Below, in pieces: positions 49,759-58,775 of a stretch of DNA of 64,000 nucleotides. This DNA comes from Spirochaetaceae bacterium (GTDB lineage: Bacteria; Spirochaetota; Spirochaetia; Treponematales; Rectinemataceae). The first letter of the stretch is position 1. Each line of letters begins with the position of its first letter. The stretch spans positions 1 to 64,000 of the forward strand of contig JANXYO010000063.1 in the NCBI GenBank assembly GCA_025356015.1. The letters run 5' to 3'. A program made the translations under genes and the position numbers. The notes below the pieces were generated by a model that was not told the origin of the DNA, did not search any database, and saw only the letters and a program-made list of their open reading frames with translations.

Positions 49759-50652
49759 GTGACGGCAAAGAAGAAGCGCGACTGGTTTTTCCTGTTGCCC
49801 GCCATCGTCGTCGTAGCCGTGATGACCCAGGTTCCCTTCATACTCACGATCATCTACTCGACGCTCCGCTGGAACCTCGCCCGCCCCGACCTTCCGGTGA
49901 GGTTCGCCGGAGTCGACAACTACCTCTACTACCTCAAGGTGCCCAACTTCCCCGAGATACCCGAGTTCTACAGCATCTTCGCCCAGACAGTGCTCATCAC
50001 CGTGGTCACACTCGTGCTATGCACGATAATCGGCTTCCTCCTTTCCATCCTCCTCGACAACAAGATCCCCGGGGTCAACATCGCCCGAACCCTCATCCTG
50101 GGTCCCTTCTTCGTCATGTCGACGGCAAGCGGGGTCATCTGGAAGGCGACGATCCTCAACACGACCTTTGGCTGGTACGGGGTGGTCTTCAAGGCGCTTG
50201 GCCTGACCCCCGTCGACCTCCTGAGTTACTACCCGATCCCGGTCATCGTCTTCCTCTTCACCTGGCAGTGGATGCCCTTCTTCGTCCTCGTGATCCTCGC
50301 GGGGCTGCAGGGCATCTCGGCCGACCTCGTGGACAGCATGCGCATCGACGGGGCCAGCTGGCTGCGGGCCACCTTCCAGGTAAAGCTCCCCATGATCACC
50401 CATCACATACGCGTGGCGGTCATGCTCGGCCTGATCTTCATCGTCAAGGAGTTCGGCCTCATCCTCGTGACCACGGCGGGAGGACCGGGAACGCGCTCCT
50501 ACACCCTGCCCTACGCTGTCTACATGGAGGTGTTCAACGCGTCGAATGTGGGAAGGGCCGGGGCCCTCGCGGTCATGATGGTCGCCTTGACCCTGCTCGC
50601 CGTGAACGTGCTCTACCGCTCGATCAAGAAGCGCGGCGCTTCCTTCGCCTGA
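49759..50652 (+). CDS. Sugar ABC transporter permease (MalF/UgpA type)
   Basis: This is a 297-residue permease with six helices and the EAA-type loop VDSMRIDGASWLRATFQVKL near residue 195, typical of CUT1 importers. I choose the GTG at 49759 because GGAG sits six bases upstream. The ATG at 49747 lies inside that site and has none of its own; the frame to 49660 crosses the hairpin. The second permease gene follows after 16 bases. Confidence 0.9.
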   Translation: MTAKKKRDWFFLLPAIVVVAVMTQVPFILTIIYSTLRWNLARPDLPVRFAGVDNYLYYLKVPNFPEIPEFYSIFAQTVLITVVTLVLCTIIGFLLSILLDNKIPGVNIARTLILGPFFVMSTASGVIWKATILNTTFGWYGVVFKALGLTPVDLLSYYPIPVIVFLFTWQWMPFFVLVILAGLQGISADLVDSMRIDGASWLRATFQVKLPMITHHIRVAVMLGLIFIVKEFGLILVTTAGGPGTRSYTLPYAVYMEVFNASNVGRAGALAVMMVALTLLAVNVLYRSIKKRGASFA

Positions 50653-50668
50653 ACCGGGAGGATGGTAT

Positions 50669-51538
50669 ATGGCCAGCACAAGAAGCCTGAAGGACCTGAG
50701 CCGGTCGATGAAGCTCCGCAGGATCCTGCGGAACATCGCTCTCACCGTCGTCATCTACGCGATCGCCATCGTGTATTTCTCGCCAGTCCTCTACATGTTC
50801 ATCTCCGGCTTCAAGACGGAAATCCAGGCAATAAGCCCGAGCCTCCACTTCACGCCCACCCTCGAGACCTACAGCAAGGTCCTCTCCGACTCCAGCATGT
50901 ACGGCTTCCTGAGGAATTCGCTCTTCCAGGTCATCGCCGGCACGGGCCTTTGCCTCCTCCTTGGGGTGCCTGCGGCCTTCATCCTCGCCTTCGGGAAGTT
51001 CCGCAAGAAGGGCACCAAGGAGAAGACCTACACCTGGTTCATCACGACGATCCTTCTGCCGCCCGTGGCCGTCCTCATACCCCTGTACACCTGGTACCAG
51101 GCCTTCGGCCTCAACAAGACGCCCCTTGGCCTCATGCTCGCCTACGTGGGCTTCCACGTCCCCATCGTCGTCTGGATGCTCCACTCATTCTTCACCGACG
51201 TTCCGGGCGAGATCATCGAGGCCGCGGAGATCGACGGATGCACCCGCTTCCAGCAGCTCGTGCACGTGGCCCTGCCCCTCGTGCGCACGGGGATCGTCGC
51301 CTCGGCCCTCCTGGTCATCGTCTTCATCTGGAACGAGTTCTTCCTGGGCTTCAACCTCACCTCGAACACCACCGCCACCCTGCCGGTCTACATGGCTCGC
51401 TTCCGCGAGCAGCAGGGAATGTTCATCGCGCAGCTCTCGGCCTCCTCGACCATCGCCATCCTGCCCGCTGTCGTGCTGGGCTGGATGACCCAGAAGTCCC
51501 TGGTCAAGGGTCTCACCATGGGCGCGGTGAAGGGATAG
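50669..51538 (+). CDS. Sugar ABC transporter permease (MalG/UgpE type)
   Basis: This 289-residue second permease of the CUT1 importer has six helices and the EAA loop GEIIEAAEIDGCTRFQQLVH near residue 190. It has a GGGAGG site. No ATPase gene is present in the operon, as is common for CUT1 systems that share a MsiK-like ATPase encoded elsewhere. The SDR gene follows after 34 bases. Confidence 0.92.
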   Translation: MASTRSLKDLSRSMKLRRILRNIALTVVIYAIAIVYFSPVLYMFISGFKTEIQAISPSLHFTPTLETYSKVLSDSSMYGFLRNSLFQVIAGTGLCLLLGVPAAFILAFGKFRKKGTKEKTYTWFITTILLPPVAVLIPLYTWYQAFGLNKTPLGLMLAYVGFHVPIVVWMLHSFFTDVPGEIIEAAEIDGCTRFQQLVHVALPLVRTGIVASALLVIVFIWNEFFLGFNLTSNTTATLPVYMARFREQQGMFIAQLSASSTIAILPAVVLGWMTQKSLVKGLTMGAVKG

Positions 51539-51572
51539 ATCTTCCACGGCCGTTCCATCAAGGGGGAATCTG

Positions 51573-52337
51573 ATGAGCGTACTCGACGCATTTAGCCTCA
51601 AGGGCAAGAAGGCCTTTGTCACCGGCGGGGCCAAGGGGATCGGAAGGAGCGCGGCCATCGCCTTCGCCGAGGCCGGAGCCGATGTCGCGATAGTCGACAC
51701 AGACCTCGACAGCGCGAAGGACACCGTGCGGGAACTCGACCGCATGAGTGTCCGTTCCCTGGCGGTGCGGGCCGATGTGACCGACCCTGCCGATGTTGAC
51801 AGGATGATGGCCGAGATCCTCGGCGCCTTCGGCACTGTCGACATCGCCTTCAACAACGCCGGGATCTGCATCAATGAGAAGGCCGAGGAGATGTCCTTCA
51901 AGTCCTGGAAGAAGGTGATCGACGTGAACCTCACGGGCGTATTCCTCACCGCCCGCGCCGCGGGCAGGGTGATGATCGCCAAGCGTTCGGGCTCCATCAT
52001 CAACACGGCCTCCATGTCGGGCCACATCGTCAACGTGCCCCAGCCCCAGTGCGCCTACAACGCCTCCAAGGCAGGAGTGATCATGCTCACAAAGTCCCTC
52101 GCCGTGGAGTGGGCGCCCTACGGGGTCAGGGTCAACAGCATCAGCCCTGGATACATCGGCACGAAGATGACACTCTCGGCGACGCAGTGGATCCCCACCT
52201 GGGAGTCCCTGACCCCCGTGAAACGCATGGGCCTGCCAGAGGAGCTCGTCGCCGCCCTGGTATATCTCGCCGGAAGCGGAGCGGGCTTCACCACGGGCTC
52301 GGACATCGTCATCGACGGGGCGTTCACCTGCGTCTAG
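51573..52337 (+). CDS. Short-chain dehydrogenase/reductase, polyol type
   Basis: This is a 254-residue classical SDR. The cofactor motif is VTGGAKGIGRSAAIAFAEAG (TGxxxGIG), with DVTDP, NNAG and the catalytic Ser/Tyr/Lys in TASMSGHIVN and YNASKAG. An Asp in VDTDLD after strand 2 favours NAD over NADP. Relatives act as arabinitol, mannitol or sorbitol dehydrogenases, which fits the operon. It lies between the importer and a zinc dehydrogenase gene with 10-34-base gaps. Confidence 0.92.
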   Translation: MSVLDAFSLKGKKAFVTGGAKGIGRSAAIAFAEAGADVAIVDTDLDSAKDTVRELDRMSVRSLAVRADVTDPADVDRMMAEILGAFGTVDIAFNNAGICINEKAEEMSFKSWKKVIDVNLTGVFLTARAAGRVMIAKRSGSIINTASMSGHIVNVPQPQCAYNASKAGVIMLTKSLAVEWAPYGVRVNSISPGYIGTKMTLSATQWIPTWESLTPVKRMGLPEELVAALVYLAGSGAGFTTGSDIVIDGAFTCV

Positions 52338-52347
52338 AGGAGGAAGC

Positions 52348-53343
52348 ATGAAGGCTACATTCATAGAAGAGCCGGGCATCATCCTCATGAAGGACATACC
52401 GGTGCCCCTCATCGCGGAGAGCGAGGTCCTGATCGAGGTGAAGGCGAGCGGTATCTGCGGCACCGACATCCACATCTTCCGCGGCGAGTACCTCGGCGGC
52501 TATCCCGTGATCCCGGGACACGAGTTCGCCGGTGTGGTGGCCGCCGTCGGCTCGAAGGTGAAGCGCATCAAGGCAGGGGGCAGGGTCGCCGTGGAGCCGA
52601 ACATAGCCTGCGACAACTGCCCGGCCTGCCTTTCGAACCGCCAGAACTTCTGCGACAACTGGAAGGGGATAGGCGTGACCCTCCCCGGCGGCATGGCCCA
52701 GTACGTCGCCGTCCCCGAGAAGGCGGTCGTTGACATCGGCGAGCTCCCCTTCGAGGCGGGGGCCTTCGTCGAGCCCCTGTCCTGCGTCCTCCACGGGGTG
52801 CAGAAGACGGGCTTTGGCCTGGCCGACAGGGTCCTCATCATCGGCTGCGGGCCGATCGGGATCCTCCTCTTGAAGTCGATCCTCCTCGAGGGGGCGAGCG
52901 AAATCACGACAGTCGACAAGAACTCGGGCAGGCTCGAGCTATCGAGGAAGTCGGGGGCCGCGAGGGCCTTCTCGGGCCTGGACGAGCTCAAGGGCCAGGA
53001 GTTCGACGCCGTCGTCGACGCCACCGGCGTCCCCGCCCTGATGGAAAGGACCTTGGCCTTCGCTCGGCACGGAGGGAGGATCCTCCTCTTCGGGGTGCCG
53101 CCAAGCGAGGCGAAGATATCCCTGGACGCCTTCACCATCTTCCGCAAGGGACTCACCATCCACTCCTCCTACACCTCGGTTCGCAACTCCATACAGGCCG
53201 TGCGGCTCCTCGCTAGCGGGAGGATCGAGGTTTCCAGCCTCGTATCCCACCAGCTCCCCCTTTCCCGCTTCCGGGAGGGCATCGCCCTCATCCAGGACTC
53301 CGCCGAGGGGGTGAGGAAGGTCATCATGCGCCCCGACCAGTGA
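52348..53343 (+). CDS. Zinc-dependent medium-chain polyol dehydrogenase
   Basis: This is a 331-residue dehydrogenase with the catalytic-zinc region GICGTDIHIF and VIPGHEFAGVV, a structural zinc lobe (ACDNCPACLSNRQNFC) and the nucleotide motif IIGCGPIGILLL near residue 170. It is close in type to sorbitol/arabinitol dehydrogenases. AGGAGG precedes the ATG, 10 bases after the SDR stop. A third, broken member of the family follows at 53384. Confidence 0.92.
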   Translation: MKATFIEEPGIILMKDIPVPLIAESEVLIEVKASGICGTDIHIFRGEYLGGYPVIPGHEFAGVVAAVGSKVKRIKAGGRVAVEPNIACDNCPACLSNRQNFCDNWKGIGVTLPGGMAQYVAVPEKAVVDIGELPFEAGAFVEPLSCVLHGVQKTGFGLADRVLIIGCGPIGILLLKSILLEGASEITTVDKNSGRLELSRKSGAARAFSGLDELKGQEFDAVVDATGVPALMERTLAFARHGGRILLFGVPPSEAKISLDAFTIFRKGLTIHSSYTSVRNSIQAVRLLASGRIEVSSLVSHQLPLSRFREGIALIQDSAEGVRKVIMRPDQ

Positions 53344-53383
53344 TGGGTCCGAGGCGGGAGCATTCCACCAAGGAGGTCGGTCA

Positions 53384-54131
53384 ATGAGACAGGCGGTGAT
53401 CCTCGCGCCGGGACAGATCAGGATCGACAGCGTGCCGGACGCGAGCGCGGGCCCTGGCCAGGTCCTGCTGCGCATACGGCGCATAGGCATCTGCGGCAGC
53501 GACATCCACGTCTACCACGGCAAGCACCCCTTCACGAAATATCCGACCGTGCAGGGCCACGAGTACTCGGGCGAGGTCGTCGCGATCGGCGAGGGAGTGT
53601 AGGGCATCGAGCTCGGCATGAAGGCGACGGCCACGCCCCAGGAGGTCTGCGGAACCTGCAGGCTTTGCCGCTCGGGCAGGTACAATATCTGCGAGAACCT
53701 CAAGGTGCGCGGCTTCATGTCGCCCGGGGCGGCCCAGGACCTTTACCCACCGAGGCCGAGAAGATCGTCCTCTTGACCGACACCTTTAGCCACGAGCAGG
53801 GGGCCTTTATCGAACCCGTGGCAGTGGCAGTCCACTCGACGGGCAGGATCGGCGACATGTCGGGGCGCAACGTCGTCGTCCTCGGCGCAGGCCCCATAGG
53901 AAACCTCATCGCCCAGGCAGCGAAGCGCCGCGGGGCAAAGAAGGTCCTCATCACCGACCTCGGCGAATATCGGCTCGAGGTCGCCGCCGATGTGGGCATC
54001 GACGAGCAGTCAAGGGCGAGCCTTGAGAAGCTATCCGAGGCGGCGAGGCGGGTCTTCAGGGACGAGGGTTTCGACCTGGCCTTCGAGGCGGCCGGCAACG
54101 AACGCAGCATGGACGAGGCCATCATGGACCA
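53384..54131 (+). pseudogene. Broken zinc-dependent polyol dehydrogenase
   Basis: The gene starts properly (AAGGAGG, ATG at 53384; catalytic-zinc GICGSDIHVYHG and VQGHEYSG). It has a TAG at 53600-53602 right after AIGEGV and continues in the same frame through the structural zinc lobe (VCGTCRLCRSGRYNIC). It then shifts frame near 53740 into TEAEKIVLLTDTFSHEQG and the Rossmann part VVLGAGPIGNLIAQAA. It is cut off after NERSMDEAI, where the convergent acetyltransferase gene ends. One nonsense codon, one frameshift and a 3' truncation make it inactive. It is still in the operon, so it is transcribed. Confidence 0.85.
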
Positions 54132-54650
54132 CTACTTGCCTGGGGGCTCCCCGCTCCCCAGCGAGTATCTCAATTCTTCACCCTCCGCCGATCGGACCAC
54201 GAAGCCGTTCTTTTCCAGCGCCCTTCTTGATCCGGCGTTGCCAATGCCGGTATTGGCGACGATCTCCCTGAGCCCCAAACCCGAGAAGCCGCAAGCCGAT
54301 GCGCAGCGTATGGCCTTCGTACAGTAGTTCCGCTTTCGATACTCGCGCTTGATGATGTACCCGAGTTCACCCCTCAGATCGACAAACCCTCGATAGAAGC
54401 CTATCGTCCCGACAATCGCACCTTCATCCTCGTCCCAGATCGCCCAGTGGATCGAATCTCCCTTTTCGAAATCACCCTCTATCCTTTGCGCGATCCCCCT
54501 CGCCTCGGCTTCGTCCCTCGCGAACTTCCCGTCGTAGACGCTGATCCGGACGATCTGGGCGCAGTCCCCTGGCTCCAGCTTTCTCAGGGATATACCGCCT
54601 TCTGCGAGACGCGTTTCACGTAGGCTCCTCAGCTTCTGCTTCATCTTCAT
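54132..54650 (-). CDS. GNAT-family acetyltransferase (RimJ/RimL-like)
   Basis: This 172-residue acetyltransferase has the elements WDEDEGAIVGTIGFYRGFVD, LGYIIKREYRKRNYCTKAI (acetyl-CoA loop) and NTGIGNAGSRRALEKNGFVV. That order is typical of the RimJ/RimL ribosomal or small-molecule group. It converges on the broken dehydrogenase and its stop lies at the break point, so its arrival may have caused the truncation. The ketose epimerase gene is upstream in the same direction, with a 17-base gap. Confidence 0.87.
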   Translation of the reverse strand: MKMKQKLRSLRETRLAEGGISLRKLEPGDCAQIVRISVYDGKFARDEAEARGIAQRIEGDFEKGDSIHWAIWDEDEGAIVGTIGFYRGFVDLRGELGYIIKREYRKRNYCTKAIRCASACGFSGLGLREIVANTGIGNAGSRRALEKNGFVVRSAEGEELRYSLGSGEPPGK

Positions 54651-54667
54651 GTGTCCTCGTCGGCCCC

Positions 54668-55543
54668 CTAGTCCCTCAGGCTCCGCTTCACAAATGCCGC
54701 CGATCTCGCCGCCATCTCGTCCAGGGCCTTCTCGCTCGAGTCGTCCACAAGATTGCGCCAGACCGAGATGTCCCTGCCTATCTGCCCGCCGGGCATCACG
54801 AAGGGCTCCATCACGAGGGGGCCGTCGAACCCGATGTCGTCGAGGGCTGCCTTGATCTCCTGCCAGGGCATCCTCCCCTCGCCCGGGGGCCTGCGGTTGG
54901 TCTCGCCAATATGGAGGGCCGAAAGGTGGCGGCCGGTCTTTCGTATCGCCTCGCCGAAAGAGTCCTCTTCGATGTTCATGTGGAAGGTGTCGAGGAGGAT
55001 CCCCAGGCCGGGGCTGCCCACCTCCTCGACGAAGGCGATAGCCTCGTCGCAGACATTGAAGAGGAAGTGCTCGAAGCGATTTAGGACCTCGATGTTGAGG
55101 AGGACCCCGTGGTCGTGGGCATAGGGGGCGAGCTCTCGCATGCTCTTGAGGCTCCGCTCGCGGACCGCGGCCTTGCCCGCGAGGTCGGCGGGGGCCTTGG
55201 CGGGCCAGGTCGAGTGCACCGTCCCTCCGATCATGCCCCCGCCCATCGAGGCGACGGCGTCGATCATCGCCCTCATGAAGCGCACTCCCTCCTTCCTCAC
55301 CGCCTCGTCAAGGGACGAGGGGTCGCGCGCCGCCGGCAGGCCGATCCCGTAGGAGAGGGCGATGCCCTTCGCGGCCGCCGCCTCGGCGATGGCCATGCGC
55401 TCGGCTTCCTTCATGAGGGCAACCGTGCCGCCATTGAGCTCGAGCTGCTCGAAGCCCAGACGGGCCACCTTGTCGACAAAGGGCAGGAATTCGACATCCC
55501 ACTCGTGGGTCCAGAATGCGTAGAAGATCCCGACTCGTCTCAT
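54668..55543 (-). CDS. Ketose 3-epimerase (D-tagatose/D-psicose 3-epimerase family)
   Basis: This 291-residue TIM-barrel enzyme closely follows the D-psicose 3-epimerase pattern. It has GIFYAFWTHEWDVEFLPFVD at the start, NIEVLNRFEHFLFN (metal Glu), GILLDTFHMNIEEDSFGEAI (metal Asp), LSALHIGETNRRPPGEGR (metal His) and GPLVMEPFVMPGGQIG (metal Glu). It interconverts ketohexoses at C3 (for example fructose/allulose or sorbose/tagatose). The ATG overlaps the kinase stop (ATGA, 55540-55543), so epimerase and kinase are co-translated. Confidence 0.92.
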   Translation of the reverse strand: MRRVGIFYAFWTHEWDVEFLPFVDKVARLGFEQLELNGGTVALMKEAERMAIAEAAAAKGIALSYGIGLPAARDPSSLDEAVRKEGVRFMRAMIDAVASMGGGMIGGTVHSTWPAKAPADLAGKAAVRERSLKSMRELAPYAHDHGVLLNIEVLNRFEHFLFNVCDEAIAFVEEVGSPGLGILLDTFHMNIEEDSFGEAIRKTGRHLSALHIGETNRRPPGEGRMPWQEIKAALDDIGFDGPLVMEPFVMPGGQIGRDISVWRNLVDDSSEKALDEMAARSAAFVKRSLRD

Positions 55544-56934
55544 GATTCCCTCCCATCAGTCTGGAGCGATACGATATGCGATGCCGTGTCGGCGTCGATG
55601 AGGCCGGCCGCCTGGGCCCCGATGAGGGCGGCGCCGATGGCGGCTCCGTCGCCCACGGCGCAGGTGGAGACAGACAGCGAGAAGGATTCGGCCAGGGCGC
55701 GCGCCACCGCGGGGACCTTGAGGGCGAAGCCTCCCGTGGCGAGCATCAGACTTATCCGGTCAAACTCGGAGCCGAGCCCGAGGGAGAAGCCGCGCAGCTC
55801 CTCGACCACGCCTCTTATGAGGGCGGCCACGAAGGTGGCAGGCTTCAGGTTGTCCATTCCAATGCCGAGGATGGCCCCCCGCGCCGCGGGATCGGCCCTC
55901 GTGCCGCCGAAGCTGGGGATGACGCGGAGGCCGGACCCCCCGGGGCCAGAGGCTCCAGTGCCCGCCAAAGCGGAGCCGGCGCCCGAGGCCAGGCGGTCCA
56001 TGGCCGCGTAGACAGAGGCCGACTCGATCTTCTGCCCCGTCACAAGCTCGGCGGCAGCGCGCAGGAATTCCTCGGCGATCTCCCAGGCCTTGCCCCCGCA
56101 GAGGCTCGCCCCGACCTGGAGGTAGCCCCTCCCAAGGAAGGGCCTTAAGTCCATGCCTGCCACGGTCCTCGGCCTGGGCGTGAAAAAGCTCAGCTGGCCC
56201 GAGGTTCCGAGATTCACCAGGCAGGTGGACTGTGGGTCGGCGACGAGGCCGTGGAAGCCCGCCTGGTTGTCCCCGACCGGGTAGGCCACGGGCAGAGTGC
56301 CCTTCCAGAGCCCTGCGACCGACATGGGTGGGGCGAGGCGCAGATAGGCCGGGGCATCGGGTCCCAGGAGCTCCTCGAGGAGCTCGGTGTCAAAGCCGGA
56401 GGCAGCGACATCCCAGGCCCCGTAGGAGGCGAGACAGCTCGCGTCTGAGGCCCCAAGCCGGGCGCCCACGAGGCCCTCGGCGATGTACTCGCAGATCCCG
56501 CCGATCCTCAGGGCCGAGGGGGGGACGGCCTGTGCCAGACGCAGGGCGTAATGGGTGGCGAGGGCGTAGCCGGCCGGAAGGCTCCGCCCAAGCCTGCGCA
56601 TCGGCTCCTCGATGGGGACGATGCCGCCCACGGGAGCGGCCGCGCGGGCGTCCAGCCACGTGTAGAGGGGAGAGGCTGGCCTGTCATGGCGATCGAAGTA
56701 GAGGAGGCCATGCATCTGGCCGGCGATGCCCAGGCTCGCGGCCTCGCCCGCGCCACCGAGGAGCTCCTCGGCCTTGGCTCTGATCGTCTCGGCGTCCTGG
56801 AGATAGGAAGCATCGCCGCCGTCGGGGAGCCTCTCATTGGGGAGGCTCCTCGCCCAGAGCACCATGCCGCTTTCCAGGTCGAGGGCGACCAGGGCGATGG
56901 TCGTCGTCCCGATGTCCAGGCCGAGGGCTATCAT
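55540..56934 (-). CDS. FGGY-family carbohydrate kinase (xylulokinase/sedoheptulokinase-like)
   Basis: This 464-residue sugar kinase has the actin-like phosphate motifs LGLDIGTTTIALVALD at the start and VGDNQAGFHGLVADPQSTCL near residue 225. GIAGQMHGLLYFDRHDRP near residue 70 is characteristic of ketose kinases, and LMLATGGFALKVPAVARALA lies in the second half. It would phosphorylate the ketose made by the neighbouring epimerase. The product sugar is not decided by sequence. It starts four bases before a VOC-protein stop and heads the minus-strand pair. Confidence 0.9.
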   Translation of the reverse strand: MIALGLDIGTTTIALVALDLESGMVLWARSLPNERLPDGGDASYLQDAETIRAKAEELLGGAGEAASLGIAGQMHGLLYFDRHDRPASPLYTWLDARAAAPVGGIVPIEEPMRRLGRSLPAGYALATHYALRLAQAVPPSALRIGGICEYIAEGLVGARLGASDASCLASYGAWDVAASGFDTELLEELLGPDAPAYLRLAPPMSVAGLWKGTLPVAYPVGDNQAGFHGLVADPQSTCLVNLGTSGQLSFFTPRPRTVAGMDLRPFLGRGYLQVGASLCGGKAWEIAEEFLRAAAELVTGQKIESASVYAAMDRLASGAGSALAGTGASGPGGSGLRVIPSFGGTRADPAARGAILGIGMDNLKPATFVAALIRGVVEELRGFSLGLGSEFDRISLMLATGGFALKVPAVARALAESFSLSVSTCAVGDGAAIGAALIGAQAAGLIDADTASHIVSLQTDGRES

Positions 56935-56937
56935 AAG

Positions 56938-57342
56938 TCATGCGCCCTTGTTCTTGTCGTCCCAGAGCCTTGGCTCCCAGAGCTCGACCTTGTTGCCCTC
57001 AGGATCCATGATCCACGCGAACTTGCCGTTCTCGGCCAGGTCGGGGCCGCCGACGATCTCGATGCCGGCCGCGCGCAGCTGGTCCAGGAGCTCGCCGAGG
57101 TCGTCGACGCGGTAGTTGATCATGAGGGAGGATGTGCTCGGGCTGAACCATTCGCTGTCCTTGTCGGCGACGCACCACACGGTGAGGCCCTTGTCCTCGG
57201 CCTTGTCGTCTGGCCAACGAAGGATGGCTCCGCCAAAGTCCTCGAGCGTGAGGCCGAGATGCTCCTTGTACCACGCGGCCAGGGCCGAGCCCTCGCCCCT
57301 GCTTTTGAAGAAGACACCGCCTATCCCGGTTACCCTCGCCAT
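56938..57342 (-). CDS. VOC (glyoxalase/bleomycin resistance) superfamily protein
   Basis: This is a 134-residue two-module VOC protein: GIGGVFFKSRGEGSALAAWY and a C-terminal FAWIMDPEGNKVELWEPR with the metal Glu. The N-terminal KEHLGLTLEDFGG and the middle LMINYRVDDLGELLDQL fit the family. The substrate is unknown. The start at 57342 has a GGGAGG site. The stop lies four bases before the kinase start, so it may be co-transcribed with the kinase and epimerase genes. Confidence 0.87.
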   Translation of the reverse strand: MARVTGIGGVFFKSRGEGSALAAWYKEHLGLTLEDFGGAILRWPDDKAEDKGLTVWCVADKDSEWFSPSTSSLMINYRVDDLGELLDQLRAAGIEIVGGPDLAENGKFAWIMDPEGNKVELWEPRLWDDKNKGA

Positions 57343-57439
57343 GTCTTGCCTCCCTTCGTGCGCTGCCCATGCGTCAGAAAGCCCTTCCACGGCCACCCTA
57401 CTCTGATCGGGGCGCGCCACGGAAGGGTCCCGTGGTCCT

Positions 57440-57766
57440 CTAGCTCGGCCCGAAGATCTGCGTTATGCGGAACTCCCCGTCGCCGATGATCCTGCGCAAG
57501 CCCGAGGCCCATTCGATGGCCTCCTCCCTGCTCGGGACCTGGATGATCGTGAAGCCCGGGATGAACTCCTTGGACTCGATGAAGGGGCCGTCGGTGACCG
57601 ACATCCTCCCCTCGCGGAGAGTGAGGTAGCTGGTCTTGCGGGCCAGGCCACCGCCGGCGACGACGAAGTCGTGCTTGATCTTCCAGCCGAGGCCCTCGGT
57701 GTAGAGACGCTTGGTCTTTTCCATGTCCCTCACGCCGAGGAGGATCGAGCTTAGCTGTGCCTTCAT
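57440..57766 (-). pseudogene. Chimera of a VOC N-terminus and a YCII/DGPF-domain C-terminus
   Basis: This is a 108-residue open frame with an intact start (GGAG, ATG at 57766). Residues 1-45 (LLGVRDMEKTKRLYTEGLGW) are the opening of a VOC domain. From about residue 50, REGRMSVTDGPFIESKEF and EEAIEWASGLRR are the second half of a YCII-related DGPF protein. Neither domain is complete, so this looks like a deletion fusion of two neighbouring genes. DGPF genes are habitually paired with the sigma-factor type found next to it at 57849, which is also truncated. Expression as a hybrid remains possible. Confidence 0.6.
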
Positions 57767-57848
57767 GACTGCTCCTTCCAGTGAGCTAGCGCCTCACTGT
57801 CTGTGTTCTCGCCATGTAGTCGAAGGGGAAGGGGCCAAGGAGACAGGC

Positions 57849-58706
57849 TCATGGGGAAAATCCAGAAATTTCGGCGAGCCGCCTCTCGAGGAAGCGACGC
57901 TCGGGCCCCTGGAGGGCGAGCTCGAGGGCGCGGCGGTAGGAGAGGGCCGCCTCCCTGGGCCGGCCCAGCCTGCGGTTGAGGTCGGCGCGAGCGGCGTGGG
58001 CGGGAAGGTAGTCGGCGAGCTCGCCCCGGCCTAGGAGGTCATCGACGAGGTGGAGGCCGGCCTCGGGCCCGTCGCGCATCGCCACGGCTATGCCCCGGTT
58101 GAGCTCGACGACAGGGCTGGGGCTCCTCTCGAGGAGCATGTCGTAGAGCCTGACGATCTGGGCCCAGTCTGTCGCCGCAACGGAAAGGGCCGCCGCGTGG
58201 ACGGCCGCTATCGCGGCCTGGAGGGTGTAGGGTCCGAAACGCCCGGACTGGAGGGAGCGGAACACGAGGCCGATCCCCTCGGCGATCAGCCCGCGGTCCC
58301 AGAGGGACCTGTCCTGGTCCTCGAGTCTCACCACCTCGCCCGCGGCGTCGGCGCGCGCGGCCCGGCGGGACTCGTGGAGGAGGATGAGGCCGAGGAGGCC
58401 CAGGGCCTCGGGCTCGGGCAGGAGCCCGACAAGGAGGCGGCACAGAAAGAGGGCCTCATCGGCGAGCTCGCGCCTCACGAGGGCCTCCCCCGCGGTGGCG
58501 GCGTAGCCCTCGTTGTAGACGAGATAGACGACCTGGAGAACTGCCTCGAGACGCTGGCGAAGCTCGCCGCGCGAGGGGATCTCGTAGGGGATCCTCAAGC
58601 TGCGGATACTGTCCTTGGCCCGCGTGATGCGCCGCTTCATCGCCTCCTGCGTGACCAGGAAGGCGCGCGCTATCTCATCTGTCCCGAGGCCGCAGACCTC
58701 GCGCAT
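57849..58706 (-). pseudogene. 5'-truncated ECF sigma factor (DUF6596 type)
   Basis: This 285-residue frame begins inside the sigma-4 region (REVCGLGTDEIARAFLVTQE, then AMKRRITRAK). It continues through the DUF6596/TPR-like C-terminal domain (VLQVVYLVYNEGYAATAGEA and AADLNRRLGRPREAALSYRR). Complete members have about 130 more N-terminal residues with the sigma-2 domain that binds core polymerase and the -10 element. Upstream of 58706 there is no trace of it before the next gene at 58776. It therefore cannot act as a sigma factor. The partner DGPF gene is a fragment too. Confidence 0.8.
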
Positions 58707-58775
58707 CCATCGGTGCCACCCGCTTTCAATGATACTGGCCCGGAGGAGGGCCCGGCCAGCTCGAGTTCTGCTTCC

